NCBI GenBank assembly: GCA_028280575.1
Contig: JANQLN010000034.1
Span: 1-50,968 of the forward strand
Direction of reading: 5' to 3'
Source of the DNA: Clostridia bacterium
GTDB lineage: Bacteria; Bacillota; Clostridia; Acetivibrionales; STF1-152
DNA length: 50,968 nucleotides
Under the pieces are notes generated by a model. That model was not told the DNA's origin. It saw only the letters and a program-made list of their open reading frames with translations, and did not search any database. Made by a program: the position numbers and the translations under genes. Positions 41,500 through 49,322 of the stretch are shown piece after piece; position 1 is the stretch's first letter; each line of letters starts with the position of its first letter.

Positions 41500-42891
41500 C
41501 TACATTGTCAGTATTCCATTAGGGGTATCTATTATCAATAGGATGTTTTCTTCCTTTCCGGTTTTTGCATTAATATAAATGAGAAAATCCCTCCCGTACA
41601 TCTTTCCTTTAAATTCGTACGTGAATAATTCGGTTTTAAAATTGGTAGGTATTATTGCAAGCCCTGAGCTTAATATTTCAATCCTTTCATTTATTTTTGA
41701 TTTTGCCTCGTCCGCTGTAATACCTGGTGAGGGAATGCTGCGCTCCCTGTGGGAATAAAGGTATCCTTTTGCCTCAATGCCAAGAACCTCTCCGTTATCC
41801 AATGCTATTTTTACTTTTATAAGGTCCGGATATATAATTACATTATCCTGCTTATAAGCATAATTTATAACAGCCGTATTATCCTCCTGTGTATAATAGG
41901 TATCGGCCATATTCTTAAAGCCTTTTTCTTCAAGGAATTTACGGCCCAGCTCCTTGGCATGGTCTACGGTGATTTTCTTTTCGGGAACAGGTCTGTTATA
42001 TAACATCCAGTAAACATGGCCGCCTTTTTGAGTGATGTCGACAATTGCTTTTTGCTCTTCAGGATTATCTTTGAAAGCTGCCGTGTATGTAAATGTCTTA
42101 ATTGGCCCGTCATCATTTTGTCCCGTGAGCTCTAGGGAGGCTACCCTGTCCTTTCCCAAAAATTCTGTAACCTTTTCCCTGCCCTGGTCTGCATTCAGCA
42201 TATTACCTGTTATGCCCTTTGGCTCAAGTGTGGTAAGATGGTCGGAAAATGGTCCGTCATAAATTAATGTGGGATATTCCTGGAATGTCTTATCAATATT
42301 TTCAAACTGCTGTGACGGCATATCCGCGGATGTTTTTCTAAAGATTGATGCTCCACGTCTGGTCAGTTCATCCCATTTTATTCTTTTAAATGAAAGCTGC
42401 TGCTGTAAATCATCCAGGCTTTTCCCGAGTTCGATAGAGTATCCGTAAAGCTTTTCAACTGTTTGGTAGTCCTTTTCAGTTATTGTATTGCCTGCCATGG
42501 TTGTATTATTCAAAGAGTATGCCAAGTCTCCCACTTGAGTAAGGAATTTTGAGGTTTTTGCCAAAATATGCTGTGAAACAGGCAGCTGTCCAAGGTTTGT
42601 TTGTGCCATATTAGCCTGTCTCCAGGCTTCTTGCAATGTGCCGGCTGTTTTTTCCGGCGTGGATGCTATTAAGGCTTTAACCAGCAATACTTCCACATTG
42701 TTGACATATCCCAGCAAATCGTAAAATGCCCTGTTGTAATTATTGTTAAGCTCCTGTTTCAAGCTTGCCGAATGTCTGTACTGGTTTATTCCCCAAATAG
42801 ATATAACAGCTATGATTACTATAACAATACTGTACATCTTTCTATCCTGCAATCTTCTTTTGAAATCAAGCAATTTTTCCCTTATACCCAA
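41500..42891 (-). CDS. ypeB: YpeB spore germination protein
   Basis: 463 residues from a TTG ending at 42891. GGAGGTG just upstream (within the start of a longer open frame to 42906) sits 8 bases before it. One N-terminal membrane helix (about 23-40, MYSIVIVIIAVISIWGI) is followed by a long helical ectodomain and C-terminal PepSY-like repeats (ITVDHAKELGRKFLEEKGF and ITADEAKSKINERIEIL). YpeB is needed for assembly and stability of SleB in the dormant spore and is itself processed during germination. sleB lies 21 bases upstream, making the classic sleB-ypeB operon. The length agrees with the family (about 450). Confidence 0.95.
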   Translation of the reverse strand: MGIREKLLDFKRRLQDRKMYSIVIVIIAVISIWGINQYRHSASLKQELNNNYNRAFYDLLGYVNNVEVLLVKALIASTPEKTAGTLQEAWRQANMAQTNLGQLPVSQHILAKTSKFLTQVGDLAYSLNNTTMAGNTITEKDYQTVEKLYGYSIELGKSLDDLQQQLSFKRIKWDELTRRGASIFRKTSADMPSQQFENIDKTFQEYPTLIYDGPFSDHLTTLEPKGITGNMLNADQGREKVTEFLGKDRVASLELTGQNDDGPIKTFTYTAAFKDNPEEQKAIVDITQKGGHVYWMLYNRPVPEKKITVDHAKELGRKFLEEKGFKNMADTYYTQEDNTAVINYAYKQDNVIIYPDLIKVKIALDNGEVLGIEAKGYLYSHRERSIPSPGITADEAKSKINERIEILSSGLAIIPTNFKTELFTYEFKGKMYGRDFLIYINAKTGKEENILLIIDTPNGILTM

Positions 42892-42912
42892 TATGAGCAC
42901 CTCCATAGTTTT

Positions 42913-43605
42913 TTATTTTGCAAAGTTGTGTTTTCCAATCTTTTTTACTACTTGCCTGCTCCATATCCATTTACTGGTAGCTGTTGCCGGATTCCAGTAG
43001 TATATGCATCCTCCTGTAGGGTCCCAACCGTTGAGAGCATCCCTGGCCGCCTTTAATACGGTAGAGCCTTCTTTTATTGCAATATTTATCTGACCGTCTG
43101 AGACAGCGGTAAATGCTCCGGGCTGGTATATGACTCCGGCTATTGTTTTGGGGAAAGCGGGATCTCTTGTCCTGTTTATAATAACCGCCCCCACGGCAAC
43201 CTGGCCCTCATAGGGCTCTCCCCTTGCTTCACCGTTTATGGCACGTGCAAGAAGCTGTTCATCCGAATTTCCTGTTGCCTGTGCATGGACAACACCTGTA
43301 AATATAATTTTTGAAAGGCCTAGGGCCAGTATTGTATGTTTATCTGCCGTTCCGTAAACAGGCAGCCCGTATGAGTGCTGGAATTGCCTTACCGCATTAA
43401 ACGTATCCTTGTCAAAATACCCGGAAATCTCCCCTTTATAATACCCCCAATTGCTAAGCCTTTGCTGCAGCCTCAGGACGTTTTCATTCCTGTCACCTAA
43501 ACGAAGAGAAGGAGTTAACGGTCTGGTTCCATAGCTGCCTGACAATGAAAGGTTTGAAAGTAAAATAATAAGGAATATGAATATGGTTTTTTTTGCATTT
43601 TTCAA
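42913..43605 (-). CDS. sleB: SleB spore cortex-lytic enzyme
   Basis: 230 residues. A signal peptide (KKTIFIFLIILLSNLSLSG) is followed by a PG_binding_1 domain (about 34-95, LRLGDRNENVLRLQQRLSNW) and the Hydrolase_2/SleB lytic transglycosylase domain (about 118-230). The latter has the catalytic Glu in LLARAINGEARGEPYEGQVA and the conserved VINRT...FPKTIAGVIYQPGAF. The enzyme cleaves spore cortex muramic-delta-lactam peptidoglycan during germination. The start is TTG with a weak site. On the minus strand, TGAATA (43665-43660) is a good sigma-F/sigma-G -35, but the -10 18 bases on (GAAAATA) is poor. It is cotranscribed with ypeB. Confidence 0.95.
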   Translation of the reverse strand: MKNAKKTIFIFLIILLSNLSLSGSYGTRPLTPSLRLGDRNENVLRLQQRLSNWGYYKGEISGYFDKDTFNAVRQFQHSYGLPVYGTADKHTILALGLSKIIFTGVVHAQATGNSDEQLLARAINGEARGEPYEGQVAVGAVIINRTRDPAFPKTIAGVIYQPGAFTAVSDGQINIAIKEGSTVLKAARDALNGWDPTGGCIYYWNPATATSKWIWSRQVVKKIGKHNFAK

Positions 43606-43718
43606 AACTTCACAACCTTTATACAGTTTTGTATTATTTTCTGTTTCAAAGGTTAAATTTATTCATTATATCCAATAGGTTAAATACAGTGTGCATTTTG
43701 ATTTAAAAAAATATATTC

Positions 43719-43747
43719 TTGAAGGATTGCCGAAAATATTGTAAAAT
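43719..43747 (+). promoter_or_regulatory. Sigma-A-type promoter of the 43,805 membrane protein
   Basis: TTGAAG at 43719-43724, a 17-base spacer and TAAAAT at 43742-43747, about 57 bases before the start codon. It is divergent from sleB. Confidence 0.5.
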
Positions 43748-43804
43748 CAAAGGACGGGTTTAGAAAATATCATTTAGTATCATTGCAGGTTTTTGGAGGT
43801 CATT

Positions 43805-44458
43805 ATGGAATTATTAAAGAGGATTGTTGAGTTTTTAGGCGTGGCTCACAGCGTTGTACTTGAAGTAATATCTAATGGAAATAAGAGCAGATATGTTATT
43901 CCTTTTAGTGAATGGAAGCAAATAAAAAGCTGGTATTATGACGATGAATTTAAAGAAGATTACTTGCTTACTCTTGACGATGCCGTTGATTCATATACAA
44001 TGGTTAGATTGAATAAGGCAACATCTGAAATAAGGGTCTGGGAAATAAGCAGAATGGCTGTTCTTACTAAAAATGCGGGATACATTTTTAAATCATTTGT
44101 ACCCAGGATTATAAGATTTTTTACTGCATTTTTTATAGCTGTTCTTATGTGGCCGGTGCTAATTGCAGTTTCATTCCTTCAAAAGACAGATTTAACAGTT
44201 AGTGCATTGGCAATGGGAACCAGGATTACCACATTGATCTTTACCATATTTCTTTTATTTAACCTGCTTTATGTCATATTTAAAGCAGTTGATGTATTCC
44301 TGCATAAGTACAGGGCTTTTGTAGTTGAAGAAGAAGCATTTTTAACCGACACGGTGGCATTTAACCTGCTGGTGTTAATTGTCTTTTTCTCACTGGGAGG
44401 AGACAAGCTGGTGGGATACGCAGAGTATCTGTGGAACTATGTTGCCGACAAGATGTAA
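43805..44458 (+). CDS. Membrane protein of unknown function
   Basis: 217 residues from ATG 43805 (GGAGGT at 43795-43800). The first 95 residues are soluble and mixed alpha/beta with aromatic charged motifs (SEWKQIKSWYYDDEFKEDY). Three or four hydrophobic segments follow (IIRFFTAFFIAVLMWPVLIAV, TTLIFTIFLLFNLLYVIF, TVAFNLLVLIVFFSL). I do not recognise the family. It has its own promoter and terminator hairpin and is divergent from sleB-ypeB, so a sporulation link is only positional. Confidence 0.75.
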   Translation: MELLKRIVEFLGVAHSVVLEVISNGNKSRYVIPFSEWKQIKSWYYDDEFKEDYLLTLDDAVDSYTMVRLNKATSEIRVWEISRMAVLTKNAGYIFKSFVPRIIRFFTAFFIAVLMWPVLIAVSFLQKTDLTVSALAMGTRITTLIFTIFLLFNLLYVIFKAVDVFLHKYRAFVVEEEAFLTDTVAFNLLVLIVFFSLGGDKLVGYAEYLWNYVADKM

Positions 44459-44478
44459 AAAGGTGTTATAATTGCTCA

Positions 44479-44528
44479 ATACTACAGCGAAAAAGCCTGA
44501 CTGATAATAAGGGTTTTCGCTGTAGTAT
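44479..44528 (+). terminator. 15-bp hairpin after the membrane protein gene
   Basis: ATACTACAGCGAAAA (44479-44493) pairs perfectly with TTTTCGCTGTAGTAT (44514-44528), and an inner CC/GG adds to it. No T-run follows the stem, but its strength and place 20 bases after the stop codon make termination likely. Confidence 0.65.
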
Positions 44529-44662
44529 CAAACTATCCATTCCATAAGTACGTTCCATATCTGCAGCATAATTTTAAAATATTATAAAGATGGTTTAATT
44601 TAAGCAAAGGCAAAAAATGGGGAGCTCTAATAAAATTTCATGTAAAAAAATGTATAATGCTA

Positions 44663-44691
44663 TTGAAAAAAATGGATAAATGTTGTAAAAT
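44663..44691 (+). promoter_or_regulatory. Sigma-A-type promoter of the Spo0E-like gene
   Basis: TTGAAA at 44663-44668, a 17-base spacer and TAAAAT at 44686-44691, about 58 bases before the TTG start of the small gene. Confidence 0.5.
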
Positions 44692-44749
44692 AAGATTATA
44701 AGATAAAATTGCGTTTAATTTTACTAATGAGGAAGCGGGGGAAGTTAAA

Positions 44750-44929
44750 TTGAATGCTACTAAAGAGAAGTTTATCAATGATGAAATAATTTTGTTGAGA
44801 AAAAAACTTGAGCAGGAATTATGCAAAAGGTCAATTCATTGTGAAGAGGTGCTTGAGATAAGCAAAGAGATGGATTCTTTAATTGTCGGATACTACAGCA
44901 GCTCACATGACCGGATAGATAAGCGGTAA
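44750..44929 (+). CDS. Spo0E-like small sporulation regulatory protein
   Basis: 59 residues. The sequence begins MNATKEKFINDEIILLRKKL and ends in the signature SKEMDSLIVGYY, which matches the SxxLDxLIxxYY motif of Spo0E-family phosphatases. These form a helical hairpin and dephosphorylate Spo0A~P, restraining sporulation; the Asp of the motif is the key residue. The start is TTG with GGGGGAAG at 44737-44744. It has its own promoter. A short polar tail (SSSHDRIDKR) follows the motif. It is a single gene between a membrane protein and the pilus operon. Clostridial homologues are common and often annotated only by this motif. Confidence 0.8.
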   Translation: MNATKEKFINDEIILLRKKLEQELCKRSIHCEEVLEISKEMDSLIVGYYSSSHDRIDKR

Positions 44930-45087
44930 TATTATGCAGGATATTTCCAGGTAAAAAAGCATAGGTCTTTTTATACTAAGAATTTATTATTTATAAATAT
45001 AGAATATAAATCCTTTAATTGTCTTTTCGCCAAAATATTTTATGAAATATCCAAGGCTTCCTATGTTTTTACTCATACTATAAAAAT

Positions 45088-45116
45088 TTGACAAATATAG
45101 GCTTAGATATTATAAT
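45088..45116 (+). promoter_or_regulatory. Perfect consensus sigma-A promoter of the Tad-like pilus operon
   Basis: TTGACA at 45088-45093, exactly 17 bases, then TATAAT at 45111-45116: an ideal housekeeping promoter, 32 bases before the first start codon. Expression of the operon should be strong unless repressed. Confidence 0.88.
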
Positions 45117-45148
45117 ATTCATAGTAAAAATCTAGAAGGAGTGTCAGA

Positions 45149-46240
45149 ATGGGTAGAATAAGCCTGTTATTAATTGACAAAGATTATGAATATATAAGCA
45201 GTTTAAGCAATTATATAGCAGTTAATTATTCTCATTTGTTTACAGTAAGCTTTGTTACCCCGGCACAATTTAAAAAAAATGATTACAATAAGAATACGGA
45301 TATTTTGTTAACTTCAAGAGAAATCCATGAAGATTACCCTGTTAATTCAGGCCTGGTACTGTTTTTTTCAGAAGATAAAAATGTAACCGGATATGACAGT
45401 ATATATAAATTTCAGCACTGTGACCTGTTAGTAAAAAAAATTATCGATTACTATACATCCGAAAAAGGCCCGTTTTCACCGATTAACAGCGGCATGTGCC
45501 TTTGTGTGGGCATATACGGTCCTGTTTTTGATACGGTAAATATGACATTGGGTGCGGGGCTTGCAGCAAGAAGTGCTTTAAAGGGAAGAAATATATTGTT
45601 TTTTGATTCAGACGGCGCAAGCGTCATAAAAATTATTTTTAAAAATTCATGTAATGCTTTTTCAAATGTTCTGTACAGGGTAAAGGACGGGTATCCGAAT
45701 ATAGGAACAATACTGGACGGGGTTACCTGTGCTTCCGATATCAGCGGATTATTTTATCTTCCCCGGGCAGAAAGCCTTTTAGAGCTTGATGAAATATCAC
45801 CGGAAGATTATGTAAAAATTGTATCTTCATTAAAATCACTGGGCAGCTATGATTTTATTATGGTGAATATGGACAGCAGGCTTGATAAAAGGAATTTTGC
45901 AATATTAAATGAATGTGATATTATATTTGTCCCGTTTTCAAACAATAAAATGGAAACCCAAAGGCTTGAGACAATAAAGAAAGAGCTTGATTTACAGGAA
46001 GACAAAAACGGCTGCCGTATACAGGAGAATATGGTACCTGTCCAGTTAGGTACTGACGATACAAGCTGTTATCCAATCGGCAATAGCATCCTCGGAAAGG
46101 AAGTAGTTGAATTTGCGCCCAAGGAAACCGGCAGTCTGGTTGATTTAGATTATTTCAGAAATGAATTAAGCCATTTATCCGGCTTTTTGGATTTGCTGCT
46201 GAAAAAATATGTTTTCCCTAAAATGGAGGATCTGGAGTGA
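45149..46240 (+). CDS. CpaE/TadZ-like protein with degenerate P-loop
   Basis: 363 residues. The N-terminal 110 residues look like an atypical receiver domain (SLLLIDKDYEYISSLSNYI), as in CpaE/TadZ. The second half has the ParA/MinD-like layout (VGIYGPVFDTVN at 120-131, then LKGRNILFFDSD, YDFIMVNMDSRLDK, CDIIFVPF). The Walker A position, which should read GGxGKT, has GPVFDTVN without Lys, so ATP hydrolysis is unlikely. TadZ proteins localise the Tad pilus machine at the membrane, and some known TadZ have atypical P-loops. AAGGAG precedes the ATG. It overlaps tadA by 4 bases, the first of a tightly packed operon. Confidence 0.8.
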   Translation: MGRISLLLIDKDYEYISSLSNYIAVNYSHLFTVSFVTPAQFKKNDYNKNTDILLTSREIHEDYPVNSGLVLFFSEDKNVTGYDSIYKFQHCDLLVKKIIDYYTSEKGPFSPINSGMCLCVGIYGPVFDTVNMTLGAGLAARSALKGRNILFFDSDGASVIKIIFKNSCNAFSNVLYRVKDGYPNIGTILDGVTCASDISGLFYLPRAESLLELDEISPEDYVKIVSSLKSLGSYDFIMVNMDSRLDKRNFAILNECDIIFVPFSNNKMETQRLETIKKELDLQEDKNGCRIQENMVPVQLGTDDTSCYPIGNSILGKEVVEFAPKETGSLVDLDYFRNELSHLSGFLDLLLKKYVFPKMEDLE

Positions 46241-47448
46241 AGAATATAAATAACCTTATCCAGCATATAAGAGACAGTATATGCCGGACCCTGACATTGG
46301 AGCAGGAAATGTCCGACGAAGAATTAAGGGAGAAAATTATTGAAATGGTATTTAATATATCAAAGGACAAGTATATTACCCTGCAGGAAAAAAAGCTTGT
46401 TGTAGACACGGTTTTCAATTCAATGAGGGGGCTGGACATACTCCAGCCCATGATTGACGACGAAGACGTTACAGAGGTTATGATAAATGGTCCGGACAAT
46501 ATATTCATAGAAAAAAATGGGAAAGTGAGCAAACAGGATATCAGGTTTGAAACTGAAGATAAATTGGAAAGCTTAATACAATCGGTTGTGTCCAGGGTAA
46601 ACAGAACGGTAAATGAGGCTGCACCCATAGTTGACGCCAGGCTGCTGGACGGCTCAAGGGTTAATGTTGTGTTAAAGCCTGTTGCTTTAAACGGGCCTGT
46701 TATGACTATAAGGAAATTTGGAAGCAAATTTTTGACAATGGAGAAAATGATAGAATTTGGTACAGTCAGCAAGGAAGCTGCGGGATTTCTAAGTACCCTT
46801 GTGAAGGCAAAATATAATATTTTTATCTGCGGGGGGACAAGCTCGGGAAAAACCACTTTTCTTAATGCACTTGCCGGATATATTTCAAAGGATGAAAGGA
46901 TTATTACAATAGAAGATTCTGCCGAGCTTAGGATTGAAGGGATAGAAAATATAGTAAGTATGGAAACAAGGAATGCCAATGTTGAGGGAAAAGGTTCAAT
47001 AAGCATAAGGGAGCTTATCAGGACATCCTTAAGGATGAGGCCGGAAAGGATAATTGTAGGTGAGGTTAGAGGAGCAGAAGCGCTTGATATGCTACAGGCT
47101 ATGAATACAGGACATGACGGGTCATTATCCACAGGACATGGAAACTCGGCAAAGGATATGATGAGCCGTCTTGAGACAATGGTGCTGCTGGGTGCAAATT
47201 TGCCCCTTGATGCAATAAGGAGGCAAATAGCATCTGCTATTGATATCATAGTCCATATTTCCAGGATGGGAGACGGAAGCAGGAAGGTTCTTGAAATTAG
47301 TGAGATTGACGGCATAATTGACGGACAAATCAATTTGAATCCTGTTTTTTACTTTCATGAAGGTAAACTTATAAAAACAGGCAGTGAATTTAAAAACAGG
47401 GCTAAATTCATTATGGCCGGCAAAGGAGGATATATAGATGGATTATAA
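46237..47448 (+). CDS. tadA: TadA/CpaF-type secretion and pilus assembly ATPase
   Basis: 403 residues from GTG 46237 (GGAGG upstream). The family order is complete: an N-terminal helical domain, VTEVMINGPDNIFIEKNGKV, Walker A GGTSSGKT (199-206), the ASP box ITIEDSAELRI, Walker B RIIVGEVRGAEALDML and the His box TGHDGSLSTGHGNS. This hexameric ATPase powers assembly of Flp/Tad pili together with the two inner-membrane TadB/TadC proteins encoded next. The end overlaps tadB by 11 bases, implying coupled translation. Confidence 0.95.
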   Translation: MKNINNLIQHIRDSICRTLTLEQEMSDEELREKIIEMVFNISKDKYITLQEKKLVVDTVFNSMRGLDILQPMIDDEDVTEVMINGPDNIFIEKNGKVSKQDIRFETEDKLESLIQSVVSRVNRTVNEAAPIVDARLLDGSRVNVVLKPVALNGPVMTIRKFGSKFLTMEKMIEFGTVSKEAAGFLSTLVKAKYNIFICGGTSSGKTTFLNALAGYISKDERIITIEDSAELRIEGIENIVSMETRNANVEGKGSISIRELIRTSLRMRPERIIVGEVRGAEALDMLQAMNTGHDGSLSTGHGNSAKDMMSRLETMVLLGANLPLDAIRRQIASAIDIIVHISRMGDGSRKVLEISEIDGIIDGQINLNPVFYFHEGKLIKTGSEFKNRAKFIMAGKGGYIDGL

Positions 47449-48178
47449 CAATTACGAAATGAAAATCAGGGAAAAAGCACTCTGCTTTATAGCTGCGGCG
47501 GCAGTTATATACTGTATTGCCTTCATATTTTACAGAAGCCATCTTATATCCGGCATTGTAAGTATGTCCGGGTTACTTTATCCGGCAATCAAAAAACGTG
47601 AAATAATAGAAAAAAGAAAGAGGGAATTAAACCTGCAGTTTAAGGATTTATTATACACTGTTTCCTCGTCGCTGTCATCGGGAAAATCTGTGGAAATGGC
47701 ATTTTACAATCTTCCAAAAGACCTTGAAATACTTTACCCTGAAGAGACTGCGATGATCAGGCAGGAAACAGCCTTAATAATTAAAAGGCTTAAAATGAAT
47801 GATCCCATTGAAAAAGCCCTGGCTGATTTTGCCGATAGATCGGCTGTGGAAGATATAAAGAGCTTTACAGATGTTTTCAAAACATGTAAAAGGGCCGGTG
47901 GCAATATAGTTGAGGTGATAAAAAATACAACACAAATAATAAGTGACAGGATTGAAGTCAGGCAGGAAATTGAAATGCTGGTGGCTGAGAAGAAATTTGA
48001 GCAAAAGATTTTAAATATTGTTCCTGTGGCTATGATATTGCTGCTGTCAGCCAGTGCACCGGAGTATATAGAACCAATATTTAAGACTCTTGCGGGAAGG
48101 GTGGTTATGACATTATCGCTGGTTCTTCTTTTATGTGCATATGTCATCTCGAAAAAAATTGTTGATATCAAAATATGA
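47438..48178 (+). CDS. tadB: TadB-like pilus assembly platform protein
   Basis: 246 residues. Two hydrophobic segments lie near the N-terminus (CFIAAAAVIYCIAFIF and the following LISGIVSMSGLLYP) and two at the C-terminus (IVPVAMILLLSA, VVMTLSLVLLLCAYVI). Between them is the T2SSF-type domain (DLLYTVSSSLSSGKSVEMAF, then DFADRSAVEDIKSFTDVFKTCKRAGGNIVEVI). This is the first of the paired platform proteins on which the ATPase acts. GGAGG precedes the ATG. It is slightly shorter than Gram-negative TadB, as usual in Clostridia. Confidence 0.9.
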   Translation: MDYNNYEMKIREKALCFIAAAAVIYCIAFIFYRSHLISGIVSMSGLLYPAIKKREIIEKRKRELNLQFKDLLYTVSSSLSSGKSVEMAFYNLPKDLEILYPEETAMIRQETALIIKRLKMNDPIEKALADFADRSAVEDIKSFTDVFKTCKRAGGNIVEVIKNTTQIISDRIEVRQEIEMLVAEKKFEQKILNIVPVAMILLLSASAPEYIEPIFKTLAGRVVMTLSLVLLLCAYVISKKIVDIKI

Positions 48179-48193
48179 GGAGGCATTTTTTGA

Positions 48194-49054
48194 ATGTTTT
48201 ATTTACTTGTTTTCATGATATTATCAAGCAGCGTTATGTTTTATATTTCCAGAGGGAAATATAATCACATGCTTAAAGATGTTAAAAAAAGAGAGTTTCC
48301 ATTAAAGGAATTGCTTCCTATAGGCTTGCTTTTTTTAGAGTTAACGGGATATAAATACAAATCATCCTACGACAGAGGCATTTCAATTATTTCCGGTGAG
48401 CTTTACGGCAACACTCTTGCCAGGGATATGCTTAAGGTTTTTTGGGCAAACAGGATAATATATATTATGATTGGAATAACCATTATATTGACAATCTGCC
48501 AGTTTACGGGCCCTGGCAATAAAATGCTTATATTCCTTGCTTTGCTGGTGTCAATAATACTTGTTACAACGGACAGGGAATTGAGGAATAAACAAAAGAG
48601 GAGAAAAATATCCATACAGTTTGCGTTTCCAGACTTTATCAATAAATTTACACTTTTAATAAATGCGGGTATGACTACACGTTTTGCCTGGGAAAAAATA
48701 GCTGCCGAAGCTAAAAAGGAAGAGCCGCTTCAAAAGGAATTAAGGTGTGCGGTTATGGATATGAAATCCGGCGTGCCTGAAATCAAGGCTTATGAACGTT
48801 TTTCAAAAAGGTGCGGAATACCTGAAATAACAAGGCTTGTTTCGGTGCTGGTTCAAAATATCAGGAAGGGCAACAGTGAGCTGGTCTCTGTTTTGAGAAT
48901 AAGCGGGGAGGAGTGCTGGCACATGAGGAAAAATGTAGCAAAAAAAATGGGTGAAGAAGCGTCTACAAAAATGATTTTTCCTCTTGCCTTTATGCTTATA
49001 GCAATATTATTGATTGCCATAACCCCTGCTATTTTAGCCTTAAAGGGATTTTAG
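48194..49054 (+). CDS. tadC: TadC-like pilus assembly platform protein
   Basis: 286 residues. One N-terminal helix is followed by a cytoplasmic linker, two helices near 90-125 (IIYIMIGITIILTICQF, MLIFLALLVSIILV), a T2SSF domain (FPDFINKFTLLINAGMTTRF, then VLVQNIRKGNSELVSVLR) and a last helix (MIFPLAFMLIAILLIAITPA). The C-terminal EEASTKMIFPL pattern is typical of TadC. It follows tadB by 15 bases with GAGGAGG as ribosome site. Confidence 0.92.
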   Translation: MFYLLVFMILSSSVMFYISRGKYNHMLKDVKKREFPLKELLPIGLLFLELTGYKYKSSYDRGISIISGELYGNTLARDMLKVFWANRIIYIMIGITIILTICQFTGPGNKMLIFLALLVSIILVTTDRELRNKQKRRKISIQFAFPDFINKFTLLINAGMTTRFAWEKIAAEAKKEEPLQKELRCAVMDMKSGVPEIKAYERFSKRCGIPEITRLVSVLVQNIRKGNSELVSVLRISGEECWHMRKNVAKKMGEEASTKMIFPLAFMLIAILLIAITPAILALKGF

Positions 49055-49089
49055 GATTAATGGCTTTAGGGAGGGGGGAGGTGATAAAT

Positions 49090-49299
49090 GTGTTAATGCG
49101 TAATTTTTTAGAGAAAGAAAAGGGTCTGGGAACAGTTGAAATTGTTATTATTATTGCGGTTTTGGTAGGGATTGCTTTAATTTTCAGGGAAGCAATAATA
49201 AATTTTGTTACAGATATCATGGAAAATGTTTTTGGGGATGATTCTATAGTAAATGATCTAAACAGCACCGGCATAAGAGACAATAATAAGATTAATTAA
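49090..49299 (+). CDS. Flp1-like prepilin
   Basis: 69 residues from GTG 49090, placed 8 bases after GGAGG within GGAGGTGAT (49077-49085), a near-perfect ribosome site that outranks the longer open frame. After a short basic leader comes EKGLGTVEIVIIIAVLVGIALIF. Cleavage after KG would leave Glu at position +5 of the mature pilin, as prepilin peptidases of the Tad/type IV class require. A 20-residue hydrophobic helix and a short polar tail (DDSIVNDLNSTG) follow. This should be the structural subunit of the pilus. Only one pilin is present and no prepilin peptidase gene lies in the window. Confidence 0.85.
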   Translation: MLMRNFLEKEKGLGTVEIVIIIAVLVGIALIFREAIINFVTDIMENVFGDDSIVNDLNSTGIRDNNKIN

Positions 49300-49322
49300 T
49301 TTGAAGGGGAGAATAATATTTT

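Noticed and set aside
46218-47333. 371-codon open frame on the minus strand opposite tadA
   Set aside because: It is a codon-bias shadow: tadA on the plus strand has all ATPase motifs, and the antisense product is low-complexity Ser/Ile/Leu-rich with no ribosome site.
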